From Pseudacidovorax sp. NFM-22 (GTDB lineage Bacteria > Pseudomonadota > Gammaproteobacteria > Burkholderiales > Burkholderiaceae_C): a stretch of DNA of 64,000 nt. The notes beneath the pieces are model-generated. The model ran no database searches, was not told the origin of the DNA, and worked only from the letters and a program-made list of their open reading frames with translations. Each line of letters starts with the position of its first letter. Position 1 is the first letter of the stretch. Positions 7,467 through 17,977 of the stretch are shown here, piece by piece. The position numbers and the translations under genes were made by a program. The stretch is taken from positions 310,001 through 374,000 of the forward strand of contig NZ_JACBFY010000005.1 of the NCBI RefSeq assembly GCF_021401245.1. Direction: 5' to 3'.

Positions 7467-9560
7467 TCAGGCGAATCCCCGACCTTCGGCGACGAGCTGG
7501 CGGATCAGCCCCGCCGGCTCCCAGAACTTGGCGTCGTCGTTGGGATTGCGACCGAAGCGCTGCATCGCCTGCACCACGTTGAACAGCCCCTGCTGGCTGG
7601 CGTAGTGCATCGGGCCACCGCGGAAGATCGGGAAGCCATAGCCGGTGATGTAGACCATGTCGATGTCGCTGGCCTTGCTGGCAATGCCGTCTTCCAGGAT
7701 GTGCGCACCCTCGTTCACCAGCGAATACACCAGGCGCTGCACGATCTCCTCGTCGCTGATCTTGCGCGGCGTGATGCCCAGTTCCTTGCGGTGCGCGACG
7801 ATCAGGTCCTCCACCAGCTTGGACGGGATCGCGTCGCGCTTGCCGGCCTGGTAGTCGTACCAGCCCGCACCCGTCTTCTGGCCGAAGCGGCCCAGCTCGC
7901 ACAGCTTGTCGGCCGTGCGGCTGTACTTCATGTCGGGCTGCTCGACCGAGCGGCGCTTGCGGATCGCCCAGCCGATGTCGTTGCCCGCCAGGTCGCCCAT
8001 GCGGAAGGGGCCCATGGCAAAGCCGAACTTCTCGATGGCCTTGTCCACCTGCGCCGGCGTGGCGCCTTCGTCCAGCAGGAAGCCGGCCTGGCGGCTGTAC
8101 TGCTCGATCATCCGGTTGCCGATGAAGCCGTCGCACACGCCCGAGACCACGGCCGTCTTCCTGATCTTCTTGGCCAGGCTCATCACCGTGGCCAGCACGT
8201 CCTTGCCCGTCCTGGCGCCGCGCACCACTTCCAGCAGCTTCATCACGTTGGCCGGACTGAAGAAGTGCATGCCGATCACGTCCTGCGGGCGCTTGGTGAA
8301 GGCCGCGATCTTGTCGACGTCGAGCGTGGAGGTGTTGGAGGCCAGGATGGCGCCCTGCTTGGCCACGGCGTCCAGCTGGGTGAACACCTTTTCCTTGACG
8401 CCCAGTTCCTCGAACACGGCCTCGATGATGAGGTCGCAGTCCTTCAGGTCGTCGTAGCTCAGCGTGGTCTTGAGCAGCGCCATGCGCTCCTCGTACTTCT
8501 CGGCCTTGAGCTTGCCCTTCTTGACCTGCGCCTCGTAGTTCTTGCGGATGGTGGCGACGCCGCGGTCCAGCGCCTCCTGCTTCATCTCGAGGAGGGTCAC
8601 CGGGATGCCGGCGTTCAGGAAGTTCATGCTGATGCCGCCGCCCATGGTGCCGGCGCCGATCACGCCCACCGTCTTGATGGCGCGCTGGGGGGTGTCGTCC
8701 GGCACGTCGGCGATCTTGGCGGCCGCCCGCTCGCCGAAAAAGATGTTGCGCAGCGCCGCCGACTCGGCCGTCCACACCAGCTCGGTCACGCCGCGGCGCT
8801 CGAAGGCCAGCGCCTGGTCGAAGGGCAGGCGCACCGACTGGGCCACGCAATCCAGGCACAGCAGCGGCGCCGGAAAGTGGCGCGACGCCGCGGCCACCTG
8901 GGTCCGCGCGAACTGCAGATAGGCCTCGGGCGCAGGATGCACCACCTGCAGCTCGCGCACGCGCGGCAGCGGCCGCACGGCCGCATGCCGGCGCGCGAAG
9001 GCCACCGCGGCGGCCACCACGTCGTCGTCCACCAGCTCGTCGATCAGGCGCTGGCCGGGCAGGCGGGCCAGGTCCTCGCTCATCACCGTCTCACCGGTCA
9101 CGATCATGTTCAGGGCCGGCTCCAGCCCGATGAGGCGCGGCAGCCGCTGCGTGCCGCTCGCGCCGGGCAGGATGCCGATGCGCACCTCGGGCAGCGAGAC
9201 CTGCGTGCCCCGCTGCACGAGGCGGTAGTGGCAGCCCATGGCCAGCTCCAGCCCGCCGCCCATGGCCACGCGGTGCACGGCCGCGACGATGGGCTTGTCG
9301 CTGCGCTCGATGAGGTCGATGACGTCGATCAGGTCGGGCGCCATGGTCGCCTCGGGCCGGTTGAACTCGCGGATGTCCGCGCCGCCGCAGAAGGCCCGGC
9401 CACGACCGGTGAGCACCATGGCCTGCACCTGCGGATCGCTGCCGGCGCGGGCGACCGATTCCGCGATGAAGCGCCGGTTCTGCAGGCCCAGGCTGTTGAC
9501 CGGTGGCGTGTCCATGGTGATGACGGCGATGCCGTCCTGAATCTCGTAGCTGCCGCTCAT
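7467..9560 (-). CDS. FadJ-like bifunctional enoyl-CoA hydratase / 3-hydroxyacyl-CoA dehydrogenase
   Basis: 697-aa fusion enzyme of beta-oxidation. The crotonase domain (about 1-190) has FCGGADIREF for the oxyanion hole and both glutamate positions (GGGLELAMGCHYR, SLPEVRIGILPGASGT). The NAD-binding dehydrogenase domain begins near 290 with VGVIGAGTMGGGI and contains HFFSPANVMKLLEVV, with C-terminal 3HCDH repeats up to GYGFPIFRGGP. It should hydrate trans-2-enoyl-CoA and oxidise 3-hydroxyacyl-CoA in the cytosol. ATG 9560 has GGAGA about 6 bases upstream. The gene converges with the VOC gene and has no thiolase beside it in the window. Confidence 0.93.
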   Translation of the reverse strand: MSGSYEIQDGIAVITMDTPPVNSLGLQNRRFIAESVARAGSDPQVQAMVLTGRGRAFCGGADIREFNRPEATMAPDLIDVIDLIERSDKPIVAAVHRVAMGGGLELAMGCHYRLVQRGTQVSLPEVRIGILPGASGTQRLPRLIGLEPALNMIVTGETVMSEDLARLPGQRLIDELVDDDVVAAAVAFARRHAAVRPLPRVRELQVVHPAPEAYLQFARTQVAAASRHFPAPLLCLDCVAQSVRLPFDQALAFERRGVTELVWTAESAALRNIFFGERAAAKIADVPDDTPQRAIKTVGVIGAGTMGGGISMNFLNAGIPVTLLEMKQEALDRGVATIRKNYEAQVKKGKLKAEKYEERMALLKTTLSYDDLKDCDLIIEAVFEELGVKEKVFTQLDAVAKQGAILASNTSTLDVDKIAAFTKRPQDVIGMHFFSPANVMKLLEVVRGARTGKDVLATVMSLAKKIRKTAVVSGVCDGFIGNRMIEQYSRQAGFLLDEGATPAQVDKAIEKFGFAMGPFRMGDLAGNDIGWAIRKRRSVEQPDMKYSRTADKLCELGRFGQKTGAGWYDYQAGKRDAIPSKLVEDLIVAHRKELGITPRKISDEEIVQRLVYSLVNEGAHILEDGIASKASDIDMVYITGYGFPIFRGGPMHYASQQGLFNVVQAMQRFGRNPNDDAKFWEPAGLIRQLVAEGRGFA

Positions 9561-9760
9561 GGGCTGTCTCCTGGTCGGGTGTCGGGGTCGGGCAGGCGCC
9601 GTGCCCATCGGGGCCGGCGGGCCGATGTTCAGTCGCCCGTGCGACGGCGCGCATCAGCACTTTGAATCGTCCCGATGAAAACACTGCATGCCCCTGGGCC
9701 GCGCGGCGCGCGCCGGCACGGCACCATCGGCGCACTCCCTCCGGCTTCCTCCGCAACCGC

Positions 9761-10219
9761 ATGACCGTCCTCACCCGCGCCAACCTCCACGACTTCGTCG
9801 GCCAGTCCATCGGCACCTCCTCATGGGTCGACGTGCTCCAGTCGCGCATCGACGCCTTTGCCGACTGCACCGGCGACCGGCAATGGATCCACATCGACGT
9901 GGCGCGCGCCACGCGCGAAAGCCCGTTCGGCGCGCCCATCGCCCACGGCTTCCTCACGCTGTCGCTGCTGCCCATCACCAGCTACGAGCTGCTGGAAGGA
10001 CTGGCGCCCACGAAGTCGGTCAACTACGGGCTCGACAAGCTGCGCTTCATGTCGCCCGTCAAGGCCGGCGCCCGGGTGCGCAACCACATGCGCCTGCTGG
10101 CCGCCGAGGCGCGCGACGACGGCTGGACGCTGCTGCGCTGCGAGAACACCATGGAGATCGAAGGCCAGGACAAGCCAGCGCTGGTGGCGGTGAGCCTGGG
10201 CCTGTTCTCCTGGGACTGA
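9761..10219 (+). CDS. MaoC-family (R)-enoyl-CoA hydratase-like dehydratase
   Basis: 152-aa hot-dog-fold protein. The MaoC signature is clear: [12 protein letters not shown] followed by [16 protein letters not shown], with the catalytic Asp and His of the hydratase-2 motif. It starts at ATG 9761 ([12 protein letters not shown]). The open frame begins nearly 100 bases earlier, but the extra residues are unlike the family. It is 49 bases before the acyl-CoA dehydrogenase gene and probably supplies the hydration step after that dehydrogenase. Confidence 0.9.
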   Translation: MTVLTRANLHDFVGQSIGTSSWVDVLQSRIDAFADCTGDRQWIHIDVARATRESPFGAPIAHGFLTLSLLPITSYELLEGLAPTKSVNYGLDKLRFMSPVKAGARVRNHMRLLAAEARDDGWTLLRCENTMEIEGQDKPALVAVSLGLFSWD

Positions 10220-10268
10220 ACGCGCCCGCGTCCCCCACGCTTCCATCCGATCCAACCGAGAGACACAC

Positions 10269-11510
<1,242 letters not shown>

Positions 11511-11517
11511 ACCCGGA

Positions 11518-11555
11518 CGCCGCGGGCCGGCGCCCTGCGACGCCGGCCCGCGGCG
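11518..11555. terminator. Stem-loop between convergent genes (bidirectional terminator candidate)
   Basis: Perfect 15-bp inverted repeat (CGCCGCGGGCCGGCG and its complement) around an 8-base loop, between the ends of the dehydrogenase (+) and ligase (-) genes. It has no T-tract on either side, so it may be a transcription barrier or an mRNA 3' stabiliser. Confidence 0.65.
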
Positions 11556-11560
11556 GCGAT

Positions 11561-13240
11561 TCAGGCGCCGCTGGCGCGCGGCGCGGTGAAGCCGGGCTCG
11601 CGCAGCATGCGCCGCAGCAGCTTGCCGTTGTCGGCCGCGGGCAGGCCGTCGCGAAAGACGATGGTGCGCGGCACCTTGTAGTGCGACATGTGGGCCTGGC
11701 ACCACTCGATGAGCACCTGGTCCGTGCGGTCGCGCCGACGCCCGAAGCCGTCCACCCGGATCTGCCGCGCCGCCGGGTCCTTGAGCACCACGTAGGCCTG
11801 CAGCGCCTCGCCGCGGTCCGGGTCGGGCAGGCCGACCACCGCGGCCTGCCGCACGTCGGGATGCGTCGCCAGGATGGCCTCCACCTCTTCGGGGAAGACG
11901 CTGTAGCTCCAGACCTTGATCATCTCCTTGCGCCGTCCCACGAAGGTGAGGTAGCCCTCCTCGTCGAGGCGGCCGATGTCGCCGGTGCGCACCCAGCCGT
12001 CGCGCACCATGGCCGCCGTGGCCTCGGGCCGCATCCAGTAGCCCCTGAAGGGCTGGGGGCCGCGCAGCAGAATCTCGCCCACGACGCCGCAGGGCCGGGG
12101 CTGGCCGGTGTCGGGGTCGACGATGCGCACCTCGGTGCCGGGCACCGGCCGCCCATTGGTGCCCCAGCGCACGGCGTCGGCAGGCATCATCACGTCGGAG
12201 CTGTGGGTCTCGCTCAGGCCGTAGCCTGCCTCGAACACCTGGGCACCCCCGGTGAAGCGGTGCCAGCGGTCGGCCAGTGCACGGGTCAGGATGGTGCCGA
12301 AGCTGGTGCTGGCCGTGCCGCGCAAGGACGACACGTCATAGGTGTGCGCGTCTTCCGCGCCCATGACCAGCTCCAGCGAAGGCGCCATGGTGTACCACCA
12401 CGTCACGCGGCAGGCCTCGATGGCCTGCAGCACGGCCGTGGCATCGAAGCGGGCCAGCAGCACCACCGTGGCGCCCACGTAGAGCACCACGTCCAGGCCC
12501 GCCACCAGGCCCGAGATGTGGTGCAGCGGCACGTCGGCCAGCAGCACGTCGTCGGCCGTCAGCCCCCAGCAGCTCGACGTGGCGGCCGACTTGTAGAGCG
12601 CGACGTCATGGCCCAGCATGGCCGCCTTGGGCAGGCCCGTCGTGCCCGAGGTGCAGGCCATGAGCGCCACCTCGTCCATGGCCAGGTCGGCCAGGGGCTC
12701 GAAGGGCGGCATGGCGTCGAGCTCGTCCATGAGATCGACCACGCCGTCGGGCCAGGGCTTGGCGGGCTCGCCCGGCAGGCGGATGCAGGCGGGCACGTCC
12801 ATGGCCAGCACGCCCGGCAGCATGTCGCCCGCGCGCACACCGTACACGGGGCAGTCGCGCCCGCTCGGCCGGGCCTCGTGCACCGTGGGCAGGTCCTCCT
12901 CGCCGGCGACCACGGCCCGCACGTCGAGTTCAGCGAACTGGTGCGCAAGCTCGTAGCGCCGGGCATGGGGACTGCAGGCGCTGACGACCACCCCCAGCTT
13001 CTGCGCACCCAGGTGCGCGATCACGAACTGCGGGCAGTTGTGCAGCACCAGCACCAGCACGTCGCCTTGCGACAGCCCGCGCTGGCGCAGGCTCTGGGCG
13101 AAACGGTCGCTCAGGTCATCGAGTTCGGCGTAGCTGATGCGCCGCCCATACCAGACGATGGCTGTCTTGTCGGGCGTGGCGTGCGCATGCAGGCGCAGAT
13201 AGTCATGCAGCGGCCGCTCGCCGTGGCGAAAGTCGATCAT
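11561..13240 (-). CDS. AMP-binding acyl-CoA synthetase
   Basis: 559-aa ANL-superfamily ligase that activates a carboxylic acid to its CoA thioester through an acyl-adenylate. Motifs in order: phosphate loop MACTSGTTGLPKAAML, YGLSETHSSD (A5), TGDIGRLDEEGYLTFVGRRKEMI (A7-A8 hinge), and a C-terminal NGKLLRRML with the catalytic lysine. ATG 13240 (MIDFRHGERPLHDYL) has GGAGA about 9 bases upstream and matches the family N-terminus. It lies downstream of the GntR gene on the same strand. The substrate is unknown; the closest look is to cyclohexanecarboxylate or medium-chain acyl ligases. Confidence 0.92.
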   Translation of the reverse strand: MIDFRHGERPLHDYLRLHAHATPDKTAIVWYGRRISYAELDDLSDRFAQSLRQRGLSQGDVLVLVLHNCPQFVIAHLGAQKLGVVVSACSPHARRYELAHQFAELDVRAVVAGEEDLPTVHEARPSGRDCPVYGVRAGDMLPGVLAMDVPACIRLPGEPAKPWPDGVVDLMDELDAMPPFEPLADLAMDEVALMACTSGTTGLPKAAMLGHDVALYKSAATSSCWGLTADDVLLADVPLHHISGLVAGLDVVLYVGATVVLLARFDATAVLQAIEACRVTWWYTMAPSLELVMGAEDAHTYDVSSLRGTASTSFGTILTRALADRWHRFTGGAQVFEAGYGLSETHSSDVMMPADAVRWGTNGRPVPGTEVRIVDPDTGQPRPCGVVGEILLRGPQPFRGYWMRPEATAAMVRDGWVRTGDIGRLDEEGYLTFVGRRKEMIKVWSYSVFPEEVEAILATHPDVRQAAVVGLPDPDRGEALQAYVVLKDPAARQIRVDGFGRRRDRTDQVLIEWCQAHMSHYKVPRTIVFRDGLPAADNGKLLRRMLREPGFTAPRASGA

Positions 13241-13423
13241 CCTGGCGTGTCTCCGGATCATTCGATGCGACCGGATACCGCGGGGCGGTTCCGGCTTCTT
13301 CCCGGATGATGACCCGCGCAGAGCGCCACCGCAAGGCGCGCCGGATGAATGTTGGGCATGGGCAAGCATGCCGGGGCTGCATGGCGCGGCGCAGCAAACC
13401 ACGGCCCGTTGCCTGCAGCCCCC

Positions 13424-13440
13424 CGCTGCGCCGCGCAGCG
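13424..13440 (-). terminator. GC-rich hairpin downstream of the GntR gene
   Basis: CGCTGCG-CCG-CGCAGCG, a perfect 7-bp stem just past the end of the GntR gene and before the ligase gene. No U-tract follows, so termination is only inferred. Confidence 0.4.
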
Positions 13441-13453
13441 GCGCGTCGGCCGA

Positions 13454-14185
13454 TCAGGCGCCGGCCGTGGCCGTGGCGCCCGCCGTGGCGGACTGCTGCT
13501 CGTGCAGGTAGGCCAGGATGGGCGCCATGGTGCGTTCGATCTCTTCCTCGATGCCGGCACGCGCGGTGTCCGCATCCGCCTTGCGCAGGCCGCGCAGTAC
13601 GCGCTGGTGCGGGTGCTGGCGCCGCGGCTCGGCCATGGGCCGCGTCTGCAGTGCCCGCATCAGCGGCCCGCATTGCAGCCACAGGCCTTCGATCATGCGC
13701 AGCAGCACGGGCTTGCCCGCCAGCGCATACACCGCCAGGTGGAAGCGCTCGGAGGCGAGCAGCTCGCCGGCAAAGTCCGCCGCCTCATGGCGGGCGGCCA
13801 TGTCGCGGTGCAGCTGCTCCAGGCGGGCGATGTCCTCCGGGCCGGCCAGGGCCGCCGCATGCGCGGCCGCACGCCCTTCGAGCATCAGCCGCAGCTCGCA
13901 CACCTCGGCGAAGCGCATGGCCGACATGACCGGCACGCGCACCGAATGGTGGCCGACCTGCTCCAGCGCCTGTTCGGAGATCAACCGGGCAAAGGCCTCG
14001 CGCACCGGCGTCGGGCTGATGCCCATCTCGGCCGCGAGGTCGCGCAGTTTGAGCTTCTCGCCCGGGGCGAAGCGCCCCGCCTTCAGGTCGCGGCACAGGC
14101 GGCCATAGGCCAGGCCGTTGAGGCTCTCACGGGTCAGGGGCGCGTCGTCCATGGCTGCAGCGGCTGGGCCGAAAGTCATTTGCAA
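13454..14185 (-). CDS. GntR-family (FCD/FadR-type) transcriptional regulator
   Basis: 243-aa repressor-type regulator. The N-terminal winged HTH covers about residues 15-80 (GRFAPGEKLKLRDLAAEMG, then ISPTPVREAFARLISEQAL), and the all-helical FCD ligand domain follows (FAEVCELRLMLEGRAA, FHLAVYALAG), with the acidic and histidine residues used by this family to hold a metal and carboxylate ligand. The stretch before its start (TAAGTTATATCG) resembles the palindrome at 4465 and 17946. It is therefore a reasonable candidate to control both, but this is inference. It sits within the catabolic block it would regulate. Confidence 0.9.
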   Translation of the reverse strand: MQMTFGPAAAAMDDAPLTRESLNGLAYGRLCRDLKAGRFAPGEKLKLRDLAAEMGISPTPVREAFARLISEQALEQVGHHSVRVPVMSAMRFAEVCELRLMLEGRAAAHAAALAGPEDIARLEQLHRDMAARHEAADFAGELLASERFHLAVYALAGKPVLLRMIEGLWLQCGPLMRALQTRPMAEPRRQHPHQRVLRGLRKADADTARAGIEEEIERTMAPILAYLHEQQSATAGATATAGA

Positions 14186-14212
14186 TAAGTTATATCGTAC
14201 AAGTCCGCTGCC

Positions 14213-15058
14213 TCAGCGGCCGGTGAAGCGTGGGGCGCGCTTCTCCAGGAAATGCGCGACGCCCTCCTGGAAGTCCTCGCTGTCGAACGAGGCCACCATG
14301 TCGGCGTCGGCACGCCGCCAGGCAGCGTCCAGGTCCTGGAACAGCCCGTCGTACACCTGCCGCTTGATCACGCCGATGGAGCGCGGCGATGCCGCATGGG
14401 TCCACTCCCGCGCCAGGCCCTGCACCGCGGCAAGGAAGCCGTCGGCGGGTCGCGCACGCACCAGGCCCAGCCGCTCGGCCTCTTCCGTCATCAGGGTGCG
14501 GGCCGACATCAGCAGATCGAGCGCATTCGTCAGGCCGACGATGCGCGGCAGCATCCAAGAGGCGCCGTGCTCCGCGATCAGCCCGCGCTTGGCAAAGGCG
14601 GTGGTGAGCTTCTGCCCCTCGGCCATGTAGCGGAAGTCGCAGAACAGCGCCATGCACAGCCCGATGCCCGCCACCGGCCCGTTGATGGCCGCGAAGATGG
14701 GCTTGGGCACCTTCAGCAGGTAGCTGAAGCGCCAGGCGTAGTTGCGGTCGAGTCCCTCGGGCGCGGCCACCTGCGCACCGCCCGCGGGTGCGGCGGCCGT
14801 GGCATCGCCCGCCGCGGTGCCGCGGGTGCCGGCTTCGAGGATGTCCATGTCGGCGCCGGCGCAGAAGCCGCGGCCGGCCCCCGTCACCACGATGGCCCGC
14901 ACCGCCGGGTCGGCCTCGGCGGCCTTGATGGCGCGGCGGAACTCGGCCTCCATGGCCTCGGTCCAGGCGTTGAGCCGCTCGGGCCGGTTGAGCGTCAGGG
15001 TCATGACGCCGTCGTCCACCGCGGTGGTGATCTGCTGGAAGTCGTCGTAAGAAGGCAT
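14213..15058 (-). CDS. Enoyl-CoA hydratase/isomerase family protein (A)
   Basis: 281-aa crotonase-fold enzyme. The oxyanion-hole motifs are present (GRGFCAGADMDIL and the IAAINGPVAGIGL-type helix). Of the two catalytic acid positions, the first has Met (GIGLCMALFCDFR) and the second keeps Glu (GLIAEHGASWMLPR), so the chemistry may be isomerisation or one-acid hydration. A 20-residue Ala/Gly-rich insert follows the first motif. The C-terminus SEDFQEGVAHFLEKRAPRFTG is typical. It is last in the minus-strand run CoA-transferase, crotonase B, SDR, crotonase A, and ends just before the GntR gene. Confidence 0.88.
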   Translation of the reverse strand: MPSYDDFQQITTAVDDGVMTLTLNRPERLNAWTEAMEAEFRRAIKAAEADPAVRAIVVTGAGRGFCAGADMDILEAGTRGTAAGDATAAAPAGGAQVAAPEGLDRNYAWRFSYLLKVPKPIFAAINGPVAGIGLCMALFCDFRYMAEGQKLTTAFAKRGLIAEHGASWMLPRIVGLTNALDLLMSARTLMTEEAERLGLVRARPADGFLAAVQGLAREWTHAASPRSIGVIKRQVYDGLFQDLDAAWRRADADMVASFDSEDFQEGVAHFLEKRAPRFTGR

Positions 15059-15094
15059 GGGGTTTCCGTGGGGGGAGGGTCGGGCAAGCCGCGT

Positions 15095-15865
15095 TCAGGC
15101 CTCGCCGCCGACGGTGGCACCACCGTCGATGACCAGCGTGGTGCCGGTGATGAAGCGGCCGGCCTCCGAAGCCAGCAGCAGGGCGGCACCGGCGATGTCC
15201 TCGGGCTCGCCGATGCGGTGCAGCGGGCTGGAGGCGAGCGCGGCCGCCAGCGTGTCGGGGTTGTCCCAGAGCGCCTTGGCGAAGTCGGTCTTGATGAGCC
15301 CGGGCGCGATGCAGTTGGTGCGGATGCCCTGCTTGCCCCACTCCAGCGCCAGGTTGCGCGCCAGCTGCATGTCCGCCGCCTTCGAGATGGCATAGGCGCC
15401 CAGCACCCGCGAGCCGGTCAAGCCGGCGATGGAGCTGATGATCACCACGCTGCCACCGCCCTTGGCCGCCATGCCCGGTGCCACGCGGTTGACCAGCCAC
15501 AGGTTGGAGCGGATGTTCACGTCCATGACCTTGGAGAAGGCCTCGTCCGTGATGCCGGACATCGGCCCGTAGTACGGGTTGACCGCCGCGTTGCACACCA
15601 GCACGTCGACGCTGCCGTAGTGCGCTTCGGTCTGGTCCACCAGCGCGAGCACCTCGTCCTTGCGCGAGATGTTGCAGGCGATGGCCGTGGCCTCGCCGCC
15701 TTCGGTGCGGATCTGGTCGACCACGGCGGCACAGGCATCGGCCTTGCGGCTGGTGATGACGACCCGTGCACCGGCCCGGGCGAAGGCCAGCGCGATGGCA
15801 CGGCCGATGCCGCGCGACGAGCCGGTGACGATGGCGGTCTTGTCCTTGAGCGAGAAGCTGTCCAT
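15095..15865 (-). CDS. SDR-family NAD(P)-dependent oxidoreductase
   Basis: 256-aa classical short-chain dehydrogenase. The cofactor motif is TGSSRGIGRAIA, followed by VCNAAVNPYYGP (NAG-type motif), catalytic Ser in IISSIAGL, the YxxxK motif in AYAISKAADM, and IAPGLIKTDF. It probably oxidises a hydroxyacyl intermediate or alcohol. ATG 15865 (MDSFSLKDKTAI) has GGAG about 9 bases upstream. The gene sits between two crotonase genes of the same operon. Confidence 0.9.
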   Translation of the reverse strand: MDSFSLKDKTAIVTGSSRGIGRAIALAFARAGARVVITSRKADACAAVVDQIRTEGGEATAIACNISRKDEVLALVDQTEAHYGSVDVLVCNAAVNPYYGPMSGITDEAFSKVMDVNIRSNLWLVNRVAPGMAAKGGGSVVIISSIAGLTGSRVLGAYAISKAADMQLARNLALEWGKQGIRTNCIAPGLIKTDFAKALWDNPDTLAAALASSPLHRIGEPEDIAGAALLLASEAGRFITGTTLVIDGGATVGGEA

Positions 15866-15891
15866 GGGTTTCTCCGGCGCCAGCGGGCGCA

Positions 15892-16683
15892 TCAGCGGTT
15901 GTGGAAGACGGGGGTGCGTTTGTCCATGAAGGCCCGGGCGGCCTCCAGGTGGTCCTCGGTCATGGCGCAGCGGATGTGGCGGATGGCCTCGTGGTCCAGC
16001 GCCTGCGCAAGGGTGGCGCCCTGCTCCGCCACGTTCAGGTTGGCCTTGATGTGGCCGAGCGTGAGGGTCGGCCCCGCCGCCAGCTGGCGGGCCAGCCGCT
16101 GGCCCTCGTCATCGAGCGCGTCGTCGGGCACCACCTGGGTGACCAGGCCCAGGCGCAGGGCCTCGTCGGCCTGCACGACGGGCGAGAGCAGCGCGAAGGC
16201 CCGCGCCCGCGGGCCGAGCAGCTGCGTGAGGAAGTAGGTGCTGCCGAAGTCGCCCGACAGGCCGACCTTGGCAAAGGCCGAGGTCATCTTGAGCGTGGAG
16301 CCGGCCACCAGCAGGTCGCAGGCCAGGGCGAGCGACAGGCCGGCCCCGGCGCAGGCGCCGCGCACCACGGCCAGCGTGGGCTTGGGCATCTCGTGCAGCA
16401 GGCGTGCGCATTCCATGTGCTCGCGCAGCTGGTGGGTGCGGGCTTCGAGCGTGGCCTCGGCGCCTTCCGACGCGGCCATGGCCTGCACGTCGCCACCGGC
16501 ACAGAAGCCGCGGCCGGCGCCCTTCAGCAGCACCGCGCGCACCAGCGGGTCGATGGCCGCACGGCGCAAGGCGGCCAGCAGCGCGTCGGTCATGCGGGGG
16601 GTCAGCGCATTCAGCCGCTCGGGCCGGTTCAGCGTCAGGGTGAGCACGCCGCCGTGCAGCTGCTCGATCAATTCGGTGGTCAT
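15892..16683 (-). CDS. Enoyl-CoA hydratase/isomerase family protein (B), PaaG-like
   Basis: 263-aa crotonase. GRGFCAGGDVQAM supplies the oxyanion hole. The second acid position is Asp in GLSGDFGSTYFL, as in PaaG-type isomerases rather than classic hydratases. Two adjacent ATG codons start the frame (16686 and 16683). The SD AAGGAG is only 2 bases from the first and 5 from the second, so 16683 is preferred. It follows the CoA-transferase by 16 bases. Confidence 0.88.
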   Translation of the reverse strand: MTTELIEQLHGGVLTLTLNRPERLNALTPRMTDALLAALRRAAIDPLVRAVLLKGAGRGFCAGGDVQAMAASEGAEATLEARTHQLREHMECARLLHEMPKPTLAVVRGACAGAGLSLALACDLLVAGSTLKMTSAFAKVGLSGDFGSTYFLTQLLGPRARAFALLSPVVQADEALRLGLVTQVVPDDALDDEGQRLARQLAAGPTLTLGHIKANLNVAEQGATLAQALDHEAIRHIRCAMTEDHLEAARAFMDKRTPVFHNR

Positions 16684-16699
16684 CATGTCTCCTTCGTCG

Positions 16700-17884
16700 T
16701 CAAAGGGCTTCGGCCTGGCGCAGGGCGTCGACCTGCGCGGGGGTCCAGCCCAGCCACTGGCGCAGGACCTCGTCGTTGTGCGCGCCCACCTGCGGCAATG
16801 CGCTGCGCACGCTCAGGGGGGTGTCGGACAGGTGGATGGTCACGCCCTGCATCGGCACCTCGGTGCCGCCAAAGGGCAGGCGCACGATCGCGTCGCGATG
16901 GGCGAGCTGCGGGTTGTGCACCACTTCGTCGATGCGGGCGATCTTGGCGCAGGGCACGCCCTGCGCCTCCAGGCGCCGCACGATTTCGTCGGCCTCCAGA
17001 CCGGCCATCCAGTCGGCCACCAGGCCCTCCACCGCATCGCGGTGGGCCAGGCGGCTGGCCATGGTGGCGAAGCGCGGGTCGTCGATGAGGCCGGGGCGCT
17101 CCATGGCGCGCAGCACACGGGGGAACATGTTGTCGTCCCCGCCCACCAGCAGCACATGGCGCCCGTCGCCGGTGGCGAAGGTGTTGGAGGGCGCGACGAA
17201 GCGGTCGCGGCTGCCGACGCGCGTCATCGTCGTGCCGAAGAGCAGCTGCTGCGGGATGGCCGTCATCAGCATCGACAGCGCGCTTTCGAGCAGCGACACG
17301 TCGACCAGCTGCCCACGGCCTGTGGCATGGCGCGCATTGAGCGCCGCCAGGATGCCCAGGGCCGCATACATGCCGGTGGTGTAGTCGCAGATGAAGGAGC
17401 CGATCATGGTGGGCGGCCCCTCGGACTGGCCGGTCATGTCCATCAGGCCGCTCATGGCCTGGGCCACGCCGTCGAAGCACTGCTTGTTCGCGAGCGGCCC
17501 GTCCTGCCCGAAGCCGGAGATGCGCGCCATGACCAGGCGCGGGTTGAGGGCGTGCACCGCCTCCCAGCCGAGGCCCATCTTCTCCATGGTGCCCGGGCGG
17601 AAGTTCTCGACCAGCACGTCGGCCTCGGCGATCAGCGCCCGCAGCGTGGCCAGGCCCTCTGGGTGGCGCAGGTCCAGCGCCAGGCTCTTCTTGTTGCGGT
17701 TGACGATGAAGGTGTAGAGGCTCTGGCCCTCCACGGCGGGCAAGGCCTGCCGCGCGTACTCGCCTTCGCCCGGCGGCTCGATCTTGACCACCTCGGCCCC
17801 CATGTCGCCCAGCATCATGGCGCAATAGGGCCCCGCGATGAAACGCGAGAGATCGAGGACGCGCAGGCCGGCCAGCGAGGTCAT
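16700..17884 (-). CDS. CaiB/BaiF (class III) CoA-transferase
   Basis: 394-aa family III CoA-transferase, which moves CoA from a donor thioester to a carboxylic acid. Signatures: LRVLDLSRFIAGPYCAMMLG, DMGAEVVKIEPPGEG, NRNKKSLALDLRHPEG, and VENFRPGTMEKMGLG with the catalytic Asp region nearby (FDGVAQAMSGLM). ATG 17884 has GGAGA about 8 bases upstream. It is first in a minus-strand operon with crotonases and an SDR and diverges from the VOC gene at 17978. The perfect 16-bp palindrome lies between them. Confidence 0.92.
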   Translation of the reverse strand: MTSLAGLRVLDLSRFIAGPYCAMMLGDMGAEVVKIEPPGEGEYARQALPAVEGQSLYTFIVNRNKKSLALDLRHPEGLATLRALIAEADVLVENFRPGTMEKMGLGWEAVHALNPRLVMARISGFGQDGPLANKQCFDGVAQAMSGLMDMTGQSEGPPTMIGSFICDYTTGMYAALGILAALNARHATGRGQLVDVSLLESALSMLMTAIPQQLLFGTTMTRVGSRDRFVAPSNTFATGDGRHVLLVGGDDNMFPRVLRAMERPGLIDDPRFATMASRLAHRDAVEGLVADWMAGLEADEIVRRLEAQGVPCAKIARIDEVVHNPQLAHRDAIVRLPFGGTEVPMQGVTIHLSDTPLSVRSALPQVGAHNDEVLRQWLGWTPAQVDALRQAEAL

Positions 17885-17945
17885 GGGGAAGTCTCCGTGT
17901 GGATGCGCGCCGCCGGCTTTCACCCGGTTCCGCGACGTGCTTTTT

Positions 17946-17961
17946 ATCTGTTATAACAGAT
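17946..17961. promoter_or_regulatory. Perfect 16-bp palindromic operator candidate
   Basis: ATCTGTTATAACAGAT reads identically on both strands. It lies midway in the 93-base divergent space between the CoA-transferase (-) and VOC (+) genes, so one bound regulator could control both directions. The same element with one change stands before the importer at 4465-4480. Confidence 0.7.
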
Positions 17962-17977
17962 TTATCGGAGACAAAGA

